DNA of 64,000 nucleotides from Tenacibaculum dicentrarchi (GCF_900239345.1 NZ_OESZ01000012.1:124001-188000); one strand, 5' to 3'; counted from the stretch's first letter, positions 7,362 through 18,730 are shown. Notes: generated by a model from the sequence alone, not told the origin. Numbers and translations are program-made.

Positions 7362-10214
7362 TTATTTTGTTAAGTACATTTTACGTCTTGAATATAAGTC
7401 GTAAAACTGATCATCTTTTAAATCATCAATAAATAAAATACTTTCACCTGTCGATTTCATTTCAGGTCCTAATTGTTTATTTACGTTCGGAAATTTATTA
7501 AATGAAAATACTGGTTGCTTTATCGCATACCCTTTTAACTGAGGATTGAAATCAAAATCAGTAACCTTATTTTCACCTAACATTACTTTTGTTGCGTAAT
7601 TTACATACGGCTGTTTATAGGCTTTTGCAATAAAAGGCACCGTACGAGATGCTCTTGGGTTTGCTTCAATAATATAAACTACGTCATCTTTAATAGCAAA
7701 CTGAACATTTATTAAACCTACCGTTTTTAATTCTAAAGCGATAGTTTTTGTATGATCTTTTATCTGCTGTAATACTAAGTCTCCTAAGTTAAAGGCTGGT
7801 AATGTTGCGTTTGAATCTCCAGAGTGTACTCCACAAGGTTCAATATGCTCCATAATTCCGATAATTTGCACATTTTCACCATCACAAATTGCATCTGCTT
7901 CAGCTTCAATTGCACCATCTAAATAATGATCTAATAATAATTTGTTACCAGGCATTCTTCTTAATAAATCAACAACGTGTTCTATTAATTCTTCTTTGTT
8001 GATAACAATTTTCATTCCTTGTCCTCCTAAAACATACGATGGACGAACTAAAATTGGGAAATCTAATTTTTCAGCTAAAACTAAAGCTTCATCAGCAGTT
8101 TCAGCGATTCCAAATTCTGGAAATGGAATATTATTTGTTTTTAATAAATCAGAAAAACTACCTCTATCTTCTGCTAAATCTAAGGCTTCAAAACTAGTAC
8201 CTAAAATTTTAATTCCATATTTAGTTAATTTTTCAGCTAACTTTAAAGCAGTTTGTCCACCTAACTGAACAATTACTCCTTCTGGTTTTTCATGCTTAAT
8301 TATATCATAAATATGTTCCCAAAAAACAGGCTCAAAATATAATTTATCAGCAGTATCAAAATCTGTAGAAACTGTTTCAGGATTACAGTTAATCATAATG
8401 GTTTCATAACCACATTCTGCAGCTGCTAAAATACCATGAACACAACAGTAATCAAATTCAATTCCTTGCCCAATACGGTTTGGTCCTGAACCTAAAACAA
8501 TAATTTTTTTCTTTGCAGTAACTTCACTTTCGTTAGCCACCACTGTAACACATTCTTTGGTTACAATATCACTTTCAAAAGTTGAATAATAATACGGAGT
8601 TTTTGCTTTAAATTCAGCAGCACAAGTATCAACTAACTTGTAAACTCTGTTGATATTTAATTCTTCTCTCTTTTTATATACCTGACTTTCTAAACATTTT
8701 AACATATGAGCAATCTGACGATCTCCATATCCTTTTTGTTTTGCTTCTAGTAATAAATCTCTATCAAGTGTATCAACAGTATATTTAGAAATTTCTTTTT
8801 CTATTTCGTGTAATTCTTCATATTGTTTTAAGAACCACATATCAATTTGCGTAATTTCGTGAATTTTACTCAACGGAATTCCCATTTTGATAGCGTCATA
8901 AATAATAAAAACCCTGTCCCAAGAAGCGTTTGTTAACTTCTCTATAATTTCGTCGTAGTTTTTATTTTCTTTTGCATCGGCACCTAAACCATTACGTTTA
9001 ATTTCAAGTGATTGTGTTGCTTTGTGCAATGCTTCTTGAAACGAACGTCCAATTCCCATTACCTCACCAACAGATTTCATTTGTAAACCTAACGTTCTGT
9101 CAGAACCTTCAAATTTATCAAAGTTCCAACGAGGAATTTTTACAATTACATAATCTAAGGTTGGCTCAAATAAAGCTGATGTCGATTTAGTAATTTGATT
9201 ATTTAATTCATCTAAATGATACCCTAAGGCTAATTTAGCTGCAATTTTAGCAATAGGATATCCTGTTGCTTTACTTGCCAATGCTGATGAACGTGAAACC
9301 CTTGGGTTAATTTCAATCGCAATAATATCTTCTTTTTCATCTGGTGATACAGCAAACTGTACGTTACATCCTCCTGCAAAATCACCAATATTACGCATCA
9401 TATGAATTGCCATATCACGCATTTTTTGGAATGTTTTATCAGAAAGTGTCATTGCTGGCGCTACCGTAATTGAATCTCCAGTATGAATTCCGATAGGGTC
9501 CATATTTTCGATTGAACAAATAATTACTACATTATCATTAGCATCTCTTAACAGCTCTAATTCGTACTCTTTCCAACCGATAAGTGCTTTATCAATCATA
9601 ACTTCATGAATTGGAGATACCTCTAATCCTCGAGTTAATAAGGCATCAAAATCTTCTTCTTTATATACAAAAGAAGCCCCTTCTCCACCTAAAGTAAACG
9701 ACGCTCTAATAATTAAAGGAAAACCAAATTCTTGAGCAATTTCTTTCCCTTTTAAGAATGATGTTGCCGTTGCTTGAGGCGCCATTGGAATACCAATATC
9801 TAGCATCAAATTTCTAAACTTCTCACGGTCTTCAGTAATATTAATGGCATCAATATTAACACCAATAATTTCTACACCAAAATCATCCCAAATACCTTTT
9901 TCATCAGCTTCAATACATAAATTTAAAGCTGTTTGCCCACCCATTGTTGGTAAAACTGCATCAATTTGTGGATGCTCTTTTAATATTTGTACTAATGATT
10001 TAGTATTTAAAGGTAAAAGATACACATGATCGGCCATCGTAGGGTCTGTCATGATTGTTGCAGGGTTCGAATTGATTAAAACAGTTTCAATTCCGTCTTC
10101 ACGTAAAGAGCGTAAAGCTTGCGTTCCAGAATAATCAAATTCACAGGCTTGTCCAATAACAATTGGGCCTGAACCGATTATTAAAATAGATTTAAAGTTT
10201 TGATTTTTAGGCAT
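7362..10214 (-). CDS. carB: Carbamoyl-phosphate synthase large subunit, lacking the C-terminal allosteric domain
   Basis: 950 residues that form carbamoyl phosphate from bicarbonate, ammonia from the CarA subunit and two ATP, for arginine and pyrimidine synthesis. Two homologous ATP-grasp halves are visible. The first has GSGPIVIGQACEFDYSG (residues 13-29) and GGQTALNLC; the second has GSGPNRIGQGIEFDYCC (near 567) and GGQTALKLA. The chain ends soon after the second ATP-grasp unit with SRRKMYLTK, so the roughly 120-residue MGS-like regulatory domain that binds UMP and ornithine in E. coli (1073 residues) is missing. The reading frame ends naturally before a terminator, so this is not a truncation artefact. 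carA is not in the window. rpmH lies upstream on the same strand, separated by a terminator. Confidence 0.95.
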   Translation of the reverse strand: MPKNQNFKSILIIGSGPIVIGQACEFDYSGTQALRSLREDGIETVLINSNPATIMTDPTMADHVYLLPLNTKSLVQILKEHPQIDAVLPTMGGQTALNLCIEADEKGIWDDFGVEIIGVNIDAINITEDREKFRNLMLDIGIPMAPQATATSFLKGKEIAQEFGFPLIIRASFTLGGEGASFVYKEEDFDALLTRGLEVSPIHEVMIDKALIGWKEYELELLRDANDNVVIICSIENMDPIGIHTGDSITVAPAMTLSDKTFQKMRDMAIHMMRNIGDFAGGCNVQFAVSPDEKEDIIAIEINPRVSRSSALASKATGYPIAKIAAKLALGYHLDELNNQITKSTSALFEPTLDYVIVKIPRWNFDKFEGSDRTLGLQMKSVGEVMGIGRSFQEALHKATQSLEIKRNGLGADAKENKNYDEIIEKLTNASWDRVFIIYDAIKMGIPLSKIHEITQIDMWFLKQYEELHEIEKEISKYTVDTLDRDLLLEAKQKGYGDRQIAHMLKCLESQVYKKREELNINRVYKLVDTCAAEFKAKTPYYYSTFESDIVTKECVTVVANESEVTAKKKIIVLGSGPNRIGQGIEFDYCCVHGILAAAECGYETIMINCNPETVSTDFDTADKLYFEPVFWEHIYDIIKHEKPEGVIVQLGGQTALKLAEKLTKYGIKILGTSFEALDLAEDRGSFSDLLKTNNIPFPEFGIAETADEALVLAEKLDFPILVRPSYVLGGQGMKIVINKEELIEHVVDLLRRMPGNKLLLDHYLDGAIEAEADAICDGENVQIIGIMEHIEPCGVHSGDSNATLPAFNLGDLVLQQIKDHTKTIALELKTVGLINVQFAIKDDVVYIIEANPRASRTVPFIAKAYKQPYVNYATKVMLGENKVTDFDFNPQLKGYAIKQPVFSFNKFPNVNKQLGPEMKSTGESILFIDDLKDDQFYDLYSRRKMYLTK

Positions 10215-10278
10215 TTTAAATAGGTGTTGTGTTGTTGTTGTGGTTTTCGGTAAAAGTAAAAAAGGTTATATACAAAAA

Positions 10279-10306
10279 AGGTGTTACTATAAAAATAGTA
10301 ACACCT
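10279..10306 (-). terminator. rpmH terminator
   Basis: AGGTGTTACTA-taaaaa-TAGTAACACCT is a perfect 11-bp stem. On the minus strand it is followed by TTTTTTG, 23 bp after the rpmH stop codon. Confidence 0.8.
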
Positions 10307-10329
10307 AATATATTAACGATTGTTAATCA

Positions 10330-10491
10330 TTATTTTTTTGGTCTTGGAGCTGAAGATACACTTAAGTTTTTTCTTCCTTTAGCTCTTCTTCTAGCTAATA
10401 CTTTACGTCCATTAGCAGATGCCATTCTTTCTCTGAAACCGTGTTTGTTTCTTCTTTTTCTCTTCGATGGTTGGTAAGTTCTTTTCGGCAT
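10330..10491 (-). CDS. rpmH: 50S ribosomal protein L34
   Basis: 53 codons translated directly from the minus strand. The protein starts [20 protein letters not shown] and continues [20 protein letters not shown], then [12 protein letters not shown] and a TAA stop. This is the full conserved L34 signature (KRTYQPS, HGFR-RM, GR-VL--RR-KGR). It is a small basic protein of the large ribosomal subunit. The gene is followed by its own perfect hairpin terminator. It is easily missed because it is shorter than 60 codons. Confidence 0.97.
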   Translation of the reverse strand: MPKRTYQPSKRKRRNKHGFRERMASANGRKVLARRRAKGRKNLSVSSAPRPKK

Positions 10492-10575
10492 TATTTATAT
10501 TTTTAAAAATGGTCTTTAATTCAATTTGCTTTTGTGAAATTCCGTCTGCTAAAAGCGTGGGCAAATATACAATAG

Positions 10576-12330
<1,755 letters not shown>

Positions 12331-12334
12331 ATTT

Positions 12335-12370
12335 AAAAATCCTGTAATTCAAAAATTACAGGATTTTTTT
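12335..12370 (+). terminator. pyrG terminator
   Basis: AAAAATCCTGTAATT and AATTACAGGATTTTTTT form a 15-bp stem with a CAAA loop and a T7 run just after the pyrG stop codon. Confidence 0.9.
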
Positions 12371-12540
12371 CTTTTTTAATACATATGGAACATTCTTTGA
12401 GCGAATATCCTTATTAAAATTAATAACGGTAAAACCTCATAAAAACGATTCGGTTTTACTAAACTTGTCTTATTTTTCTGCTATTTTTAAATTATCAGAA
12501 AAAAATAATGACAAGTTGTCATCATTTATAACACATATCA

Positions 12541-14412
12541 ATGGAACAAAAAAAATTTGATGTAAAGTCATTCATAGGAATGCTTTTATTAGGAGGAATA
12601 TTACTTTGGTGGACAAGTAACCGCAAAGCGGAAATAACTCCTGAAACTAAAACGCAAACAGCACAAGTTACAGATGCTTTAACAGCTCAAAATAACGCAG
12701 TAGGAACAGCAATTTTAAGCGATTCACTACAAAAAATTGCCCTAAAAAATAAATTAGGTGCTTTTGCATATGGTGCTTCAACTACTAAAAATGGAGTTAC
12801 TTCTATTGAAAACGAACTTATTAAATTAACAATTGACAATAAAGGAGGGCAAATTACTGAAGCTTTACTTAAAAACTTCAAAACCTACGATTCACTTCCT
12901 TTATTTTTGATAAAAGATAAAAACGCTTCTTTTAATATTAACTTCGGAACTACTGATAATCGTATTTTAAATACAAAAGATTTATTGTTTGCTCCTACTT
13001 TAACTAAAAATGGAGATACGCAAATACTTTCTATGAAATTGAAAGTATCAGAAAATCAATTTTTAGAATATCGTTATGAAATCAAAAAAGATGATTATCG
13101 TGTTGGATTTGCAGTTCGTTCACAAGGATTAAGTACTGTAATAAACAGCTCACAAGCAATTAATTTAGATTGGAATTTAAAAGGTTTTAGACATGAAAAA
13201 AGTTTAAAAACCGAAAACCAATATTCATCTTATTATTATAAAGCTGATAATGAAGTTGATTATTTACAAATGAATGATGATGAAACTGTAAATGATGTAA
13301 ATTGGGTTGCTTATAAACAACACTTTTTCTCAACTATTTTATCTTCAGATACTCCTTTAAAAGATGCTGCATTAAAATCTGTTGATTTTGCTGGTGAAGA
13401 AAAAGATAAAGTTTTCACTAAAACATATAGCTTAAAAGCTCCTTTAGCTTTAACAAATGGAGAATTAAATTATAATATGCAATGGTTTTACGGACCTACA
13501 AATTATAACTTATTAAAAACTTACGAAGGAACAGGTTTAAGTGAAATTACAGATTTAGGTTGGGGAATTTTTGGTTTTTTAAACCGTACTGTATTCTACC
13601 CTGTATTTAACGCTTTAAAAGGTTTTATTGGTAATTTCGGATTGATTATTATTTTTATGACCATCGTTGTTCGTATTATTATGTCGCCAGTACTTTATAA
13701 ATCGTATTTATCGAGTGCTAAAATGAAAGTGATTCGTCCAGAAATGGAAGAAATCAATAAAAAATTCCCTGGTAAAGAAAACGCAATGAAACGCCAACAA
13801 GAAACTATGGCTGTACAGCGAAAAGCTGGTGTAAGTATGATGTCAGGATGTATTCCTGCATTATTACAAATGCCTGTATTCTTTGCATTATTTAAGTTTT
13901 TTCCTACAAATATAGATTTCAGACAAAAAACATTTTTATGGGCAAATGATTTATCATCATATGACATGATTTATCAATTACCTTTTAGTATTCCTTTTTA
14001 TGGTGACCATATTAGTTTATTCCCAATTTTAGCATCTATTGCTATTTTCTTTTACATGAGAATGAACCAAAATCAGCAAGCAAATATGCAAGCTCCAACG
14101 CAAGAAGGAATGCCTGATATGCAAAAAATGATGAAGTATATGATTTACTTCTCTCCTCTTATGATGTTATTTTTCTTTAATAACTATGCTAGTGGATTAA
14201 GTTTATATTATTTCATATCAAACTTATTAACTATCGCAATTATGTTGGTTATTAAAAACTTTGTAATTGATGAAGCTAAAATTCATGCAAAAATTGAAGA
14301 AAACAAAAAGAAACCTGAAAAAGCGAAAAGCAAGTTCCGTGAACGTTTAGATGCTGCTATGAAACAAGCTCAAGAGCAACAAGCAGCTCAACAGAGAGCT
14401 AAGAATAAATAA
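12541..14412 (+). CDS. yidC: Membrane protein insertase YidC
   Basis: 623 residues that insert and fold inner-membrane proteins alone or with SecYEG. There is an N-terminal anchor (residues about 9-25, FIGMLLLGGILLWW), a large periplasmic beta-domain (about 60-345), then the conserved five-helix core beginning near 360 (FGLIIIFMTIVVRIIMSPVL, with the family's conserved arginine, and SGCIPALLQMPVFFALF). The C-terminal tail is Lys/Gln/Ala-rich (KQAQEQQAAQQRAKNK), probably ribosome-binding. The long periplasmic domain is the Gram-negative type. It is flanked by terminators on both sides, so probably a single-gene unit. Confidence 0.95.
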   Translation: MEQKKFDVKSFIGMLLLGGILLWWTSNRKAEITPETKTQTAQVTDALTAQNNAVGTAILSDSLQKIALKNKLGAFAYGASTTKNGVTSIENELIKLTIDNKGGQITEALLKNFKTYDSLPLFLIKDKNASFNINFGTTDNRILNTKDLLFAPTLTKNGDTQILSMKLKVSENQFLEYRYEIKKDDYRVGFAVRSQGLSTVINSSQAINLDWNLKGFRHEKSLKTENQYSSYYYKADNEVDYLQMNDDETVNDVNWVAYKQHFFSTILSSDTPLKDAALKSVDFAGEEKDKVFTKTYSLKAPLALTNGELNYNMQWFYGPTNYNLLKTYEGTGLSEITDLGWGIFGFLNRTVFYPVFNALKGFIGNFGLIIIFMTIVVRIIMSPVLYKSYLSSAKMKVIRPEMEEINKKFPGKENAMKRQQETMAVQRKAGVSMMSGCIPALLQMPVFFALFKFFPTNIDFRQKTFLWANDLSSYDMIYQLPFSIPFYGDHISLFPILASIAIFFYMRMNQNQQANMQAPTQEGMPDMQKMMKYMIYFSPLMMLFFFNNYASGLSLYYFISNLLTIAIMLVIKNFVIDEAKIHAKIEENKKKPEKAKSKFRERLDAAMKQAQEQQAAQQRAKNK

Positions 14413-14434
14413 TATTTTTATTTTTAAATAACTT

Positions 14435-14461
14435 AAAAGGTCGCTAAATGCGACCTTTTTT
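14435..14461 (+). terminator. yidC terminator
   Basis: AAAAGGTCGC-taaat-GCGACCTTTTTT: a GC-rich stem and T-run 22 bp after the stop codon. Confidence 0.88.
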
Positions 14462-14544
14462 ACTTTAACATTTATTTAACAATTTATTTTTAAACCTTTA
14501 AATAAATTAGTTGTCTTATCAAAATCTAATCAATTAAATACGCA

Positions 14545-16998
14545 ATGAAAAAACTTATTCTAATTGTTATTTTTATGCTTTCAATTTCAATTCAAGCACA
14601 AAGACCAACAAGAAAACAAGGTAATATTCCTAAAATAACTTTAACAGGAAAAATTATAGAATCAAATACAAAACAACCTTTAGAATACGCAACCTTAGTC
14701 TTCACACATATGCGAAGCAAACGTATCTCTGGAGGAATAACGGATACAAATGGAAACTTTTCTATTGAAGTTCCTAAAGGATTTTATGCAATTAAAGTTG
14801 AATTTATTGGTTTTAAAACTAAAAATTTATCAAACAAAAAACTAATAGAAAACACTAATTTAGGAATTATTACGCTTTCTGAAGATGCAGAAAAATTAAA
14901 TGAAGTTGAAATTATTGCTGAAAAATCAACAGTAGAAATCCGTTTAGATAAAAAGATTTACAACGTTGGTAAAGATATGACCGTAAAAGGTGGAACAGCT
15001 TCGGATGTTTTAGATAATGTACCATCTGTAAATGTAGATGCAGAAGGCGCTATTAGCTTACGTGGTAATGATAATGTTCGTATTTTAATTGATGGAAAAC
15101 CCTCTGCTCTAGTCGGATTAACAGGTACAGATGCCTTACGTAATTTACCTGCTGATGCAATAGAAAAAGTAGAAGTAATAACAGCACCATCAGCTCGTTA
15201 TGATGCCGAAGGAACGGCTGGTATTTTAAATATCATTCTTCGAAAAGGAAAAATTACAGGTTTTAACGGTTCATTAAATATTACGGCAGGTAATCCTGAT
15301 TTACTACGAATTGCACCAAACTTAAATTATCGCACAAAAAAATTCAACTTATTTTCTAATCTTGGATATTCTTACCAAAAAGGTCCAGGAAATTCAAAAA
15401 CAACATTTTATTATTTAAAAAATGGTGTTTTAGATAGCACACAAATAGAAGACAGAACTTTTGGTAGAAAAAATAAAAACTTCAACGCTTCTGTTGGTAT
15501 GGAATATTATATCAACAAAAATAGTTCTGTAACAGGTAATTTTGTGTATCGAAAATCTGATGGAGATGATGTTGCAACTAATTTAACAGACAGGTTTTTA
15601 TTTAACGATTCTTCAAAAAATTTATTAAATGAAACTCGTATCGAAAATGAGCAAGAAAATGGTACTGACAAGCAATATTCAATAAATTACACAAATAAAT
15701 TAAATGATGACGGGCAAAAATTAACCATTGATTTACAATATGGAGACAGCCAAGAAACTGAAAAATCACCAGTTACTGTAAATGGTGTTTTGTCTGAATT
15801 AAATTCACAAATAACAAGCTCTAAAGAAAAATTACTTCAAATAGATTATGTCTTACCTATCGGAGAAAACAGTCAGTTTGAAATTGGACATAAAGCAACT
15901 TATCAAGATTTGAATTCTGATTTTAAAGTAAATATTTTAAATTCATCGAATGATTTTGACCCTTCAAATGCCATTACTTTTAAGCAAAATATATTTGCTT
16001 TTTATTCGCAATATGGAAGTAAAATAAATCAATTCTCATACCTTTTAGGACTGCGTTCAGAAATTACAGATATTGATTTAAACGTATTAACGACCAACCA
16101 AGAATCAACTAAAAAATACACTAAATGGTTTCCAACGGTAAATATTGGCTACGAATTAAACGACAATGAAAACCTAACTTTAGGCTATAGCAAACGTTTA
16201 AGACGACCACGTCATTGGTTTTTAAATCCGTTTGAAACCCGAAGTTCAGCAACTAGTGTATTTAGAGGAAACCCCGATTTAAACCCGACATTTACCAATT
16301 CTTTGGATTTAGGATATAACACAAAAATCAGAAAATTCAACTTAGGAGCTTCTGTATATTATCAACATTCAACGGATATTGTTCAACCCATATCGGTTAT
16401 AGAAAAAAGAGATGAAAACAATATTTTTATTCGTCAGCCAGTAAATTTAAACGACGAAAACCGCTACGGATTCGAATTTACAAGTAATTACAATCCTACA
16501 AAAAAAGTACGTTTATCGGCAAGTTTTAATTATTATAAATTTAATATCGATGCTTTTTCACACACTTATACTTCTCAAAATGGCTCAAAAATTATTACAA
16601 ATTTAGCCGAAGTAAATGAAAATAGTTGGTTTGCTCGTTTTAATTCTCGCATTACATTGCCCGCAAAAATAGCTTGGCAAACACGATTAATGTATCGTGG
16701 TTCTAAAAATAATGCACAAAGTAATATAAAAGGAATGTTTATGGCAAATTTATCTTTTAGCAAAGATATTTTAAAAGAAAAAGCATCATTAGTATTAAAT
16801 GTAAGCGATTTATTCAATTCTCGCAAGCGTGAAAGCACTACGTATTATGGCGGAAGAGAAAATCCATCAACAATAGCAAACGGAACTTTTCAATGGAGAG
16901 AGCGACAAATTTCGTTGAGTTTTACGTATCGTTTTAATCAAAAGAAGAAAAGAGAAAATAGGCAAAACAATGAAGGTGATTCAGAATTTAATGGATAA
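14545..16998 (+). CDS. TonB-dependent-receptor-like outer membrane beta-barrel protein
   Basis: 817 residues. There is a signal peptide (residues 1-18, cleaved after SIQA), then a carboxypeptidase-regulatory-like domain (about 30-110, LTGKIIESNTKQPLEYATLV), a plug-like domain (about 125-235, with SLRGNDNVRILIDGKPSAL) and a C-terminal barrel of the OMP_b-brl_3 type ending in an aromatic-rich strand (ISLSFTYRFNQ). The family sits in the outer membrane; whether it imports a substrate with TonB or acts as a surface protein is unclear, and no TonB box is obvious. No SusD partner is adjacent, which argues against a polysaccharide utilisation locus. Confidence 0.85.
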   Translation: MKKLILIVIFMLSISIQAQRPTRKQGNIPKITLTGKIIESNTKQPLEYATLVFTHMRSKRISGGITDTNGNFSIEVPKGFYAIKVEFIGFKTKNLSNKKLIENTNLGIITLSEDAEKLNEVEIIAEKSTVEIRLDKKIYNVGKDMTVKGGTASDVLDNVPSVNVDAEGAISLRGNDNVRILIDGKPSALVGLTGTDALRNLPADAIEKVEVITAPSARYDAEGTAGILNIILRKGKITGFNGSLNITAGNPDLLRIAPNLNYRTKKFNLFSNLGYSYQKGPGNSKTTFYYLKNGVLDSTQIEDRTFGRKNKNFNASVGMEYYINKNSSVTGNFVYRKSDGDDVATNLTDRFLFNDSSKNLLNETRIENEQENGTDKQYSINYTNKLNDDGQKLTIDLQYGDSQETEKSPVTVNGVLSELNSQITSSKEKLLQIDYVLPIGENSQFEIGHKATYQDLNSDFKVNILNSSNDFDPSNAITFKQNIFAFYSQYGSKINQFSYLLGLRSEITDIDLNVLTTNQESTKKYTKWFPTVNIGYELNDNENLTLGYSKRLRRPRHWFLNPFETRSSATSVFRGNPDLNPTFTNSLDLGYNTKIRKFNLGASVYYQHSTDIVQPISVIEKRDENNIFIRQPVNLNDENRYGFEFTSNYNPTKKVRLSASFNYYKFNIDAFSHTYTSQNGSKIITNLAEVNENSWFARFNSRITLPAKIAWQTRLMYRGSKNNAQSNIKGMFMANLSFSKDILKEKASLVLNVSDLFNSRKRESTTYYGGRENPSTIANGTFQWRERQISLSFTYRFNQKKKRENRQNNEGDSEFNG

Positions 16999-17007
16999 TT
17001 TTTTTTG

Positions 17008-17102
17008 GGCGTTCGAGCGGGCTTTCATTACTCGCTTTTTAGTTTGGTGCAAAAAAGCACCAAACTAAAAGAGCTCAAACATGCCATTCAATCCCTAACG
17101 CA
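17008..17102 (+). repeat. Repeat family A, copy 3 (divergent, different stem)
   Basis: It keeps the framework of family A (GAGCGGGCTTTC, ACTCGC, GAGCTCAAAC, CATTCAATCCCTA), but the central hairpin is a perfect 14-bp stem of unrelated sequence: TTTTAGTTTGGTGC at 17037-17050, loop A6, and GCACCAAACTAAAA at 17057-17070. It starts in a T-run directly after the receptor gene stop codon. Confidence 0.75.
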
Positions 17103-17140
17103 ATTCTTAGTTTTTTAATGATTTTTATCAATTCGAGAAC

Positions 17141-17173
17141 AGACCTCACAAGTTTCTAAAACCTGTGAGGTCT
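17141..17173. repeat. Repeat family C, copy 1 (33-bp hairpin)
   Basis: AGACCTCACA and TGTGAGGTCT form a 10-bp stem closed further by GTTT/AAAC. A near-identical copy in opposite orientation lies at 24436-24468. Confidence 0.75.
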
Positions 17174-17291
17174 AAATATTCAAATAAATTATCAGCTTAA
17201 AAAATTTAGCAAAAAACCCTAGCCCCGATTGAAGCTTTGTTTGAGCTCTTTTTTATTTTTCTTTTCAAAAAAATAAAAAAAGCGGGCATTG

Positions 17292-17485
17292 CTAATTCAA
17301 TATAGGTAGCGTTTTATTTCGATAATGCATTAATAATAACATGGATAATTCGAGCATTTTGATACTTTTAGAATAACATTTTGATTTTCTTCTCATTCTT
17401 GCTAAAAAATGTCTAAATAAACTATTGTAGCCTTCCACTGTAAATGTTTCTGCTTTTGATTGCACGTGTTTATCCTTAGGAATTA
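17292..17485 (-). pseudogene. IS1-family transposase, C-terminal part (InsB'), disconnected
   Basis: It reads IIPKDKHVQSKAETFTVEGY then NSLFRHFLARMRRKSKCYSK and ends KTLPILN, clearly the C-terminal end of an IS1-type DDE transposase. The stop codon lies inside the left terminal repeat of the IS. It is separated from the rest of its gene (18721-19212) by the ISAs1-family insertion. Joined across the target duplication the frame is continuous (...YWKPYKA-IIPKDKH...), so the break is the insertion alone. An apparent GTG start at 17498 is accidental. Confidence 0.9.
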
Positions 17486-17495
17486 TTGCCTTATA
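17486..17495. repeat. Target-site duplication, left copy
   Basis: TTGCCTTATA, identical to 18721-18730, directly borders the inverted repeat of the ISAs1-family element. Confidence 0.92.
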
Positions 17496-17505
17496 CACGG
17501 TATTT

Positions 17506-18659
17506 TCATAAAAACTTTATAGGTCTAAATAGCTCATTATCTGTGTTTAAATCATGATTAATATCTTCTAATTTGGCTTTTATATTTTTTATTTTAAGAT
17601 TTTGGAGCAAATTATTAGCAATCGATATAAAAGAACACATCATTTTCATACGTTTTATTTTAAAACACTTGATTTTATCTTCTCTAAACGTTGTATCTCT
17701 TAAATAATTATTACTTTCAATTTGCCAATGATTCCGAATAGCTTGAAAATATTCTTTGCTATTGATTTCAGCTTGATTTTTATTGGAAATATGATAACTT
17801 TTTTCTTTTGAAACCTTATTAGTTTTTGTGTTAATAAACTCTCTTTCAATAATAATTAGCGTAGATAAGTTGCATTTCTCCCATCTTTTGTTGAATTCAA
17901 TACCTGTAATATTGTAAAACCTACCGATTCTGGTTTCTATTCTGCCATGTCCTTTATCTAAAGTCTTTTCAATAGAAAAAGTTTTTTCAATAGTTTGATA
18001 ATCCACTAAATCCTCTAATAATTTCTTCTGATTGTTTTTGACTTGAGTTATAAAAACACCTCGAGCATCTTCTATTATCGATAAAGTTTCATGCTGAGTA
18101 TGTAAAGCATCAAATATAATTTTTGATTTAGACAAACAACTACTTACTAGTAGCTCTCGTACACAAGTGATTTCACTATCTTTCAACCCGTTATAAAACA
18201 ATCCATTGAGTGCTATTTTATCATTATGCACAAAAGGATGAACCAAATTAAGCCCTCGTTTTTGCCCCGTAGCACCATCTATAGTTCCTCTAATTTCTTT
18301 TCCATCAAAGCTAACCCAACTAGTAGCAGCAATATCGGAATGTGTATATTTAAAAAAAATGGCATTAAGATTTTGAAAAGAAGCTACATCAGTCAAATCT
18401 AATAGCCTTCTAAGTTGAGCGTCTGAAATAGATTTTGAAAAATCAACATCCATTAACGAACATAGCAAAACATGATTGCGTTTTAAAAAACGATATATTT
18501 CTGCTATCAAAACTTTCCCTGATAGTACAGATAGTAAAACACCTACTAAAACAAAGTGTAAATCATGTCGTTTTCCTCTAGTATCTCGTGAATCTACCAG
18601 ATAGGTTTGTAAATAATTATAATAAATCGTAATTTCGTTTTTTTAGCTACCATATACAT
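17506..18659 (-). pseudogene. ISAs1-family DDE transposase, frameshifted near the start
   Basis: The main frame (17506-18637) has all catalytic positions: Asp in SFDGKEIRG, Asp in IIFDALHTQ and Glu in HWQIESNNYLRD. The conserved N-terminal region (YLQTYLVDSRDTRGKRHDLH) is in frame with it, upstream of the first usable start in that frame (TTG at 18510). The only good ATGs (18659, 18653; MVAKK) are in another frame and must shift by -1 at the A7 run (18638-18644 on the plus strand) to enter the main frame. With the shift the protein would be about 382 residues, normal for ISAs1. Either one A has been lost or expression uses programmed frameshifting. An internal promoter (TATTTTTG, 18676-18683) precedes the ATG. 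Confidence 0.85.
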
Positions 18660-18675
18660 TGTTTTTTTTCCAAAA

Positions 18676-18683
18676 CAAAAATA
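18676..18683 (-). promoter_or_regulatory. Transposase promoter inside the ISAs1 element
   Basis: TATTTTTG on the minus strand between the inverted repeat and the transposase ATG at 18659, 16 bp upstream of it. Confidence 0.5.
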
Positions 18684-18720
18684 GTGTTTTATGTGTAGCT
18701 TTTTTTATGAAAATGCCGTG

Positions 18721-18730
18721 TTGCCTTATA
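18721..18730. repeat. Target-site duplication, right copy
   Basis: TTGCCTTATA, the second copy of the 10-bp duplication made by the ISAs1-family insertion. Confidence 0.92.

Larger units (their letters stand above)
17496..18720 (-). mobile_element. ISAs1-family insertion sequence, 1225 bp
   Basis: Terminal inverted repeats CACGGTATTTTCATAAAAA (17496-17514) and, read inward from 18720, CACGGCATTTTCATAAAAA match at 18 of 19 positions. A perfect 10-bp target duplication TTGCCTTATA flanks the element. It encodes one DDE transposase on the minus strand. The exact duplication and near-identical ends suggest a fairly recent insertion. Confidence 0.93.

Noticed and set aside
17292..17498. Independent 68-residue protein
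   Set aside because: It is the C-terminal fragment of the IS1-family transposase cut off by the ISAs1-family insertion.
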